Below, in pieces: positions 40,201-42,737 of a stretch of DNA of 42,737 bases. This stretch comes from Ruminococcus sp. (GTDB lineage Bacteria; Bacillota; Clostridia; Oscillospirales; Ruminococcaceae). The stretch is from positions 1 through 42,737 of the forward strand of contig JAMPDU010000009.1 of the NCBI GenBank assembly GCA_023665505.1, read 5' to 3'. How positions within the stretch are numbered: the first letter of the stretch is position 1; each line of letters starts with the position of its first letter. Below the pieces are notes generated by a model. That model made no database searches. It was not told the DNA's origin and saw only the letters and a list, made by a program, of their open reading frames with translations. The position numbers were made by a program, and so were the translations under genes.

Positions 40201-40411
40201 GCAGATGCCCGTTATGAACGGCTACGAGGCGGCAACCGCCATACGCGCTTTGGATAACAAACAGCACGCGTCCATACCGATAATCGCCATGACCGCCAAC
40301 GCCTTTGAGGAGGACAGACAGGAGGCGTTAAAGAGCGGCATGAACGAGCATATCGCCAAGCCGATTGACGTTAAAAAGCTGATTGAGACGCTTGATAATA
40401 TACTTAAATAA
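37265..40411 (+). CDS. Cytoplasmic hybrid histidine kinase with two receivers
   Basis: The frame opens at ATG 37241, but CGGAGG sits between that codon and ATG 37265, so 37265 is the start, giving 1048 residues. Order: receiver-like domain (1-115), PAS (about 120-245, SIPSLIWYKDKNGIHEKVND), PAS (about 255-380), a further PAS-like region (385-520), HisKA with H548 (LSNMSHDIRTPMNAI), HATPase (DTGIGMSKEF, GIQGTGLGMA), receiver 1 with D840 (YIVDWLLPDVNG) and receiver 2 with D978 (VLMDVQMPVMNG). There is no membrane helix. The pseudo-receiver and first PAS match those of the diguanylate cyclase at 23957-25555, so the same input module feeds two different outputs. No DNA-binding output is attached. 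Confidence 0.93.
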   Translation: MYHCRVRFYLIGEEISLFETMKKMPPLENFTHEFAVSGNLEAAAAEKADVIFADVRGRDAAAFARELLSAKKENAEVIMLAEKERTGELTEFAENIGDIWITPMSEGELRFRFAKWQKNFKAVMDARETSQFLETTINSIPSLIWYKDKNGIHEKVNDSFCKTVNKTKEQVQGRGHAYIWDVERDDPACIESEREVMETKQTCVAEEKILTGDGERLLTTYKSPLYDADGSVMGTAGIGIDVTKERAFEQELLGKNRTLEKIFTSIDCGILCHSIDGKRIISVNSTALKILGYETAEELKADGFDMVAHSVIEGDREMFREKMRTLKNVGDTINVEYRVEHKDGKMIHVMGNVKLLEENGETFYQRFLLDVTEQRRRESEQEKRQSELVQALSIDYNLVCFFDLGTGTGHALRLIECERNVLGNIFGNKKELLLEQDIGKYIDNCVYEDDKEMMRNVCTCRWISGELETKKMCHVNYRTLCGGNIRYFQMKAVRTGKWKNVKSAVVGFRCVDEEIRSDMEKKELLENALMQANRASKAKSVFLSNMSHDIRTPMNAIVGFTSLAISHIDNKNQVEEYLKKIMTSGNHLLSLINDVLDMSRIESGKMHLDEKPCSLPEIFHGLQSIIQGDVNAKQLELFVDTVDVHNEEIFCDKLRLNQVLLNLLSNAVKYTVTGGKITMRITEKPGAPDGFANYEFLVKDTGIGMSKEFVAHIFEPFERERNSTISGIQGTGLGMAITKNIVDMMNGTITVKSEQNVGTECTVTFMFRLNRDANEPKELPEYKNCRALVVDDDFNTCDSVSYMLQQIGMRAEWTLSGKEAVLRTRQALMRNDHYDVYIVDWLLPDVNGIEVVRRIRRETGENVPVIVLTAYDWSDIEEEAREAGVTAFCSKPLFMSELRRCLTSIESKSEKKENEMKIETKRRTERILLAEDNELNQEIAVAILGEAGFKVDVAANGKIAVDMLSKSEAGYYQLVLMDVQMPVMNGYEAATAIRALDNKQHASIPIIAMTANAFEEDRQEALKSGMNEHIAKPIDVKKLIETLDNILK

Positions 40412-40431
40412 TTAAAAAATCATATAGTAAA

Positions 40432-40470
40432 CAAAAATTCCCGCGGTTTCAATCGAACCCGCGGGAAAAC
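40432..40470. terminator. Terminator between convergent kinase and HTH genes
   Basis: TTCCCGCGG (40438-40446) pairs with CCGCGGGAA (40459-40467) over a 12-nt loop. On the minus strand the stem runs into TTTTTGTTT, so it clearly ends the HTH gene transcript; it may also stop the kinase transcript. Confidence 0.75.
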
Positions 40471-40473
40471 CTT

Positions 40474-40878
40474 TCACTTAATATCCTCCTCGTCGCCCCA
40501 AATAAACTCGCAGGCTTTGTCATAGTCCAGTTTGCGCTCGAGGGAGTATATTATTCTGGCGTCGACGAGATTTCTCGCGTAAAGCGTCTCCTTGCCCGCT
40601 ATTTTAAGCAGCCGCTGGACTTCCTCAAAACTCAGTTTCATGATAATCCCTATTTTTATAATCTGCGTGCGGGTGGGGACGCGCCTGCCGTTTAAAATCT
40701 GATACCCGTAGCTGCGCTCAACGTTTAGCTTGCGTATTATATCCGCGTGATGAAACTCCTTTTCGTGGATATATTTGTTTATCAGAATATGTACGTCCGG
40801 CGCTTTGTTGGCAATAACCGTCTCTTCGTCGAAAACCTCTTCCTCGCGGATTTTTCTCTCCAAGTCCAAAGTATCCAT
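40474..40878 (-). CDS. Small HTH (XRE-like) protein
   Basis: The 134-residue protein has an acidic N-terminus (MDTLDLERKIREEEVFDEET), a central helix-turn-helix (about 44-95: HADIIRKLNVERSYGYQILN, then GRRVPTRTQIIKIGIIMKLS) of the lambda-repressor-like type, and a basic/acidic C-terminal helix (YSLERKLDYDKACEFIWGDE). It ends with no enzymatic domain. AAAGGA lies ten bases before the ATG. The gene follows the large modular protein gene on the same strand with only 28 bp between, so the two may be co-transcribed. It converges on the hybrid kinase. Its targets are unknown. Confidence 0.75.
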   Translation of the reverse strand: MDTLDLERKIREEEVFDEETVIANKAPDVHILINKYIHEKEFHHADIIRKLNVERSYGYQILNGRRVPTRTQIIKIGIIMKLSFEEVQRLLKIAGKETLYARNLVDARIIYSLERKLDYDKACEFIWGDEEDIK

Positions 40879-40906
40879 TGCAAACAGTTCCTTTCAAAAA
40901 TTTATT

Positions 40907-42737
40907 TTACGCCTTTTCAAGACAGGCGGATTTTGCGATAAAATTATTTCCCGCAAACGCAAGTCCGTAATTTCCGTCAAGCTTTGCGATTTGTTCAGAT
41001 GTTATGACAAACGTAAATCTGTCGGGGACAGCGTTGTCAAACAACACGTACATACCGTCGTACCAAGTGCAGGGGGTTATGTAATCCGCGTTCAGAAAAA
41101 TCGTGCGGTCGATTGCGGCAAGGTTGCCTTTAGCCTGAATTTGCAGCCAGTATTCGCTGCCGTTGTGGTTATCGTTCGGATTATCGGGTACTAAATCTCG
41201 CTTAACATAGTCAATATAAAGAGTTATTCTCACATCTCCGTTAAATTCCTCAAGTACGTTTTTGGGTATTGTTTTGCTGTCAACCCAGTAGCCGGGATAT
41301 TCGCTGTCAAGCTGTATAACCGTGGCGTCGGGACTCGGTTCGTCGTCTTTGGGGTTATAGTCCTCAAAAACCGCTTTTTTCACAAGCAAATTTTGTCCTT
41401 TGTATATTATTTTTTTGTCTATGCCGTCAAATTCCTTTTTGGGGATAATAAAGGAAAATTCCGTCTGTCCCGGGTAAAAAACGTATCTGTTCATATAATC
41501 CCGCCCCATATTGTACGCTTGAATATCAAGGGGTACGTTCATATCCCGCTCTATTGCGACAGCCGTCCACACGTCCGGGTCTATACGCTCAATGTCAAGG
41601 GTTGCCCTGATGTCGCCTTTGAAGTTTTTCAGCGCGTCCTTGTCAATCTCATTGTTATGCCAAAGCTGACATTCCTTGTTAAGAACCATACTCACAGGTT
41701 CGGTATACGCCGTACTTACGTCCTCGCTTTCAAGCGCCGCCGATTTCACGATAAAATTAGAGCCTATAAAGCAAAGCCCCACATTGTCAAGCCGAGCGAT
41801 TTCCTCTTCCGTTATGACAAAGGTGAATTTATCGGGTACGTTAACGTCGTACAGCACATACATATCCTCCGCCCAAGAGCAGGGCGTTACATAATCGGCT
41901 TTTATATGAACGCTCCCGTCTCCCCGCGGCGTATTCGGCGTAATCTGCACCCAATACTCGCTGTTGTCACGGTTGTTTTCCTGAGGTTCCAAATCCTCTT
42001 TAACGATTTCAAGGTTTAAAGTAACCCTTACGTCGCCGCCGAAAGCCGCCAGCTCTTTTTTCGGTATTGGGGTACTGTTTTGCCAGTGACCTTGATACTT
42101 GCCGTCAAGCTCTATAATTTTTGCGCCGGAGCTCGGCTCGTCGTCTTGCGGGTTGTAATTCTCAACCGCCGCGCCCTTGACCCACACGTTTGAGCCTTGC
42201 ATACGTATCTCACGCCCGATTTTGTCGAACGTCTCTCTTGTTACCACAAAGGCGAATTGGGTCTGTCCCTTGAAAAAAATATAATTGTTATCATAATCCC
42301 TGCCCGTATTGCAGGCTTGAATGTCGACCGCCTTGCCCGTGCCGTCCTCAAACTGCAAAACCGACCAGGCGTCCTCCTCCACAAGCTCAACGTCGAGAGT
42401 TACCTTAACGTCCCCCGTAAAGTCTTTCAAGGACGTTTTTTTTATTGCCTTGCTGTAATTCCAGTCCCCTTGATACGCGTCGTTAAGGGGGATATACTTC
42501 GGCTCGGCGGCGGACGCCGTATTAACGTCCGCCTCCGCGCTCTTAATGCTGACTTTTTTTACCACGCAGTTGTACACCTGAAACGCCAGAGTATTCCCGC
42601 AGCGTTTAAGCTCCTCCTGCGTTATCGCAAAGCTGAACTTTCGCTCCCCCGTGCCTTTAAGCAGGTACATATCGTCGCCGTCGGGTTGGGGAAGATTATC
42701 CGCCGAAATGTTAAGTTTTGCCCAGCCGTCGGTTTCC
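40907..42737 (-). CDS. Large modular repeat protein, C-terminal part (cut by window end)
   Basis: The frame is open through the right edge, so the 5' end lies outside; 609 residues are visible. They consist of four complete modules of about 125-140 residues and part of a fifth. Modules alternate between type A (VDIQACNTGRDYDNNYIFF; LDIQAYNMGRDYMNRYVFY) and type B (SEYWVQITPN ... KADYVTPCSWAEDMYVLYD; SEYWLQIQAK ... NADYITPCTWYDGMYVLFD). Each opens with a W-x-x-S/N-x-x-I motif and FTGDVKVTLDVE-like strands and ends with a FTFVIT-like strand pair. The A-to-B linker is nearly constant (NYNPQDDEPS, DYNPKDDEPS). All-beta, Trp/Tyr-rich modules suggest carbohydrate-binding or adhesive sandwich domains on a secreted protein. 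No anchor, dockerin or catalytic domain is visible. No family recognised. Confidence 0.75.
   Translation of the reverse strand, partial: ETDGWAKLNISADNLPQPDGDDMYLLKGTGERKFSFAITQEELKRCGNTLAFQVYNCVVKKVSIKSAEADVNTASAAEPKYIPLNDAYQGDWNYSKAIKKTSLKDFTGDVKVTLDVELVEEDAWSVLQFEDGTGKAVDIQACNTGRDYDNNYIFFKGQTQFAFVVTRETFDKIGREIRMQGSNVWVKGAAVENYNPQDDEPSSGAKIIELDGKYQGHWQNSTPIPKKELAAFGGDVRVTLNLEIVKEDLEPQENNRDNSEYWVQITPNTPRGDGSVHIKADYVTPCSWAEDMYVLYDVNVPDKFTFVITEEEIARLDNVGLCFIGSNFIVKSAALESEDVSTAYTEPVSMVLNKECQLWHNNEIDKDALKNFKGDIRATLDIERIDPDVWTAVAIERDMNVPLDIQAYNMGRDYMNRYVFYPGQTEFSFIIPKKEFDGIDKKIIYKGQNLLVKKAVFEDYNPKDDEPSPDATVIQLDSEYPGYWVDSKTIPKNVLEEFNGDVRITLYIDYVKRDLVPDNPNDNHNGSEYWLQIQAKGNLAAIDRTIFLNADYITPCTWYDGMYVLFDNAVPDRFTFVITSEQIAKLDGNYGLAFAGNNFIAKSACLEKA

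Noticed and set aside
38894-40267. Long minus-strand frame (457 codons) opposite the hybrid kinase
   Set aside because: It is antisense to conserved kinase and receiver domains, its translation is low-complexity His/Val/Arg-rich, and it has no ribosome-binding site. It is a composition shadow.
1-42737. CRISPR arrays, tRNA or rRNA genes, insertion sequences
   Set aside because: I saw no regularly spaced repeat array, no cloverleaf-like sequence with a CCA or TTCRA arm, and no transposase reading frame anywhere in the window.

Overview
The window looks like a chromosomal segment of an anaerobic gut-type Firmicute, most likely class Clostridia (Oscillospirales/Ruminococcus-like). The grounds are: strong GGAGG ribosome-binding sites, frequent TTG/GTG starts, sigma-A promoters (TTGACA-17-TATAAT, often with an extended TGn), a FeoB ferrous-iron locus with its small Cys-rich companion, hybrid kinases of the gut-clostridial type, and a perfect 16-bp parS-like palindrome. 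Species cannot be named from the sequence alone.

Layout. (1) 1-2952: the tail of a ferrous iron uptake operon (feoB, a Cys-rich membrane peptide, a DtxR-like regulator that seems to lack most metal ligands, and a membrane-anchored HMA metal-binding protein). A parS-like site lies just behind feoB. (2) 2953-4611: an intergenic zone with a bidirectional terminator, a candidate minus-strand small RNA, inverted repeats, and a lone phage-type tyrosine recombinase. (3) 4612-23902: one ~19-kb co-directional gene set that I read as an unusual RiPP cluster. It has a lipoprotein binding protein, the three-part NHLM-type bacteriocin exporter (HlyD-like, C39-peptidase ABC, second ABC), a tandem GNAT acyltransferase, an acyl carrier protein, a complete ketosynthase, a second ketosynthase-like protein with no catalytic residues, a ketoreductase, a DUF2807-like lipoprotein, a Nif11-leader precursor peptide with a GG cleavage site, two radical SAM/SPASM enzymes, a DUF2156-like transferase, a large sensor-MFS fusion and a third GNAT-like protein. 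(4) 23957-26426: a PAS-GGDEF diguanylate cyclase on the minus strand facing away from an HD-domain hydrolase, with strong palindromes between their promoters. (5) 26515-33480: an eight-gene unit bounded by promoter and terminator, with a MacB-type ABC exporter, two DUF6796-like membrane proteins, an ATC-hydrolase-like protein and three small paralogous membrane proteins. (6) 33505-40411: two hybrid histidine kinases and an orphan sugar-type binding lipoprotein. (7) 40438-42737, minus strand: a small HTH protein and the C-terminal part of a large modular repeat protein.

How the main system may work (inference): the KS/KS-like pair, KR and ACP build or tailor a 3-oxo/3-hydroxy acyl chain on the ACP. 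A GNAT passes it to the Nif11 precursor, plausibly to the Lys directly after the GG site. The two SPASM enzymes modify the Gly/Thr-rich core. The C39 transporter removes the leader and exports the product with its HlyD-like partner. Known acylated RiPPs (goadvionins, selidamides, lipolanthines) give precedent for parts of this. A dedicated type-II KS/KS-like/KR/ACP set inside an NHLM-Nif11-radical SAM cluster is the most unusual thing in the window.
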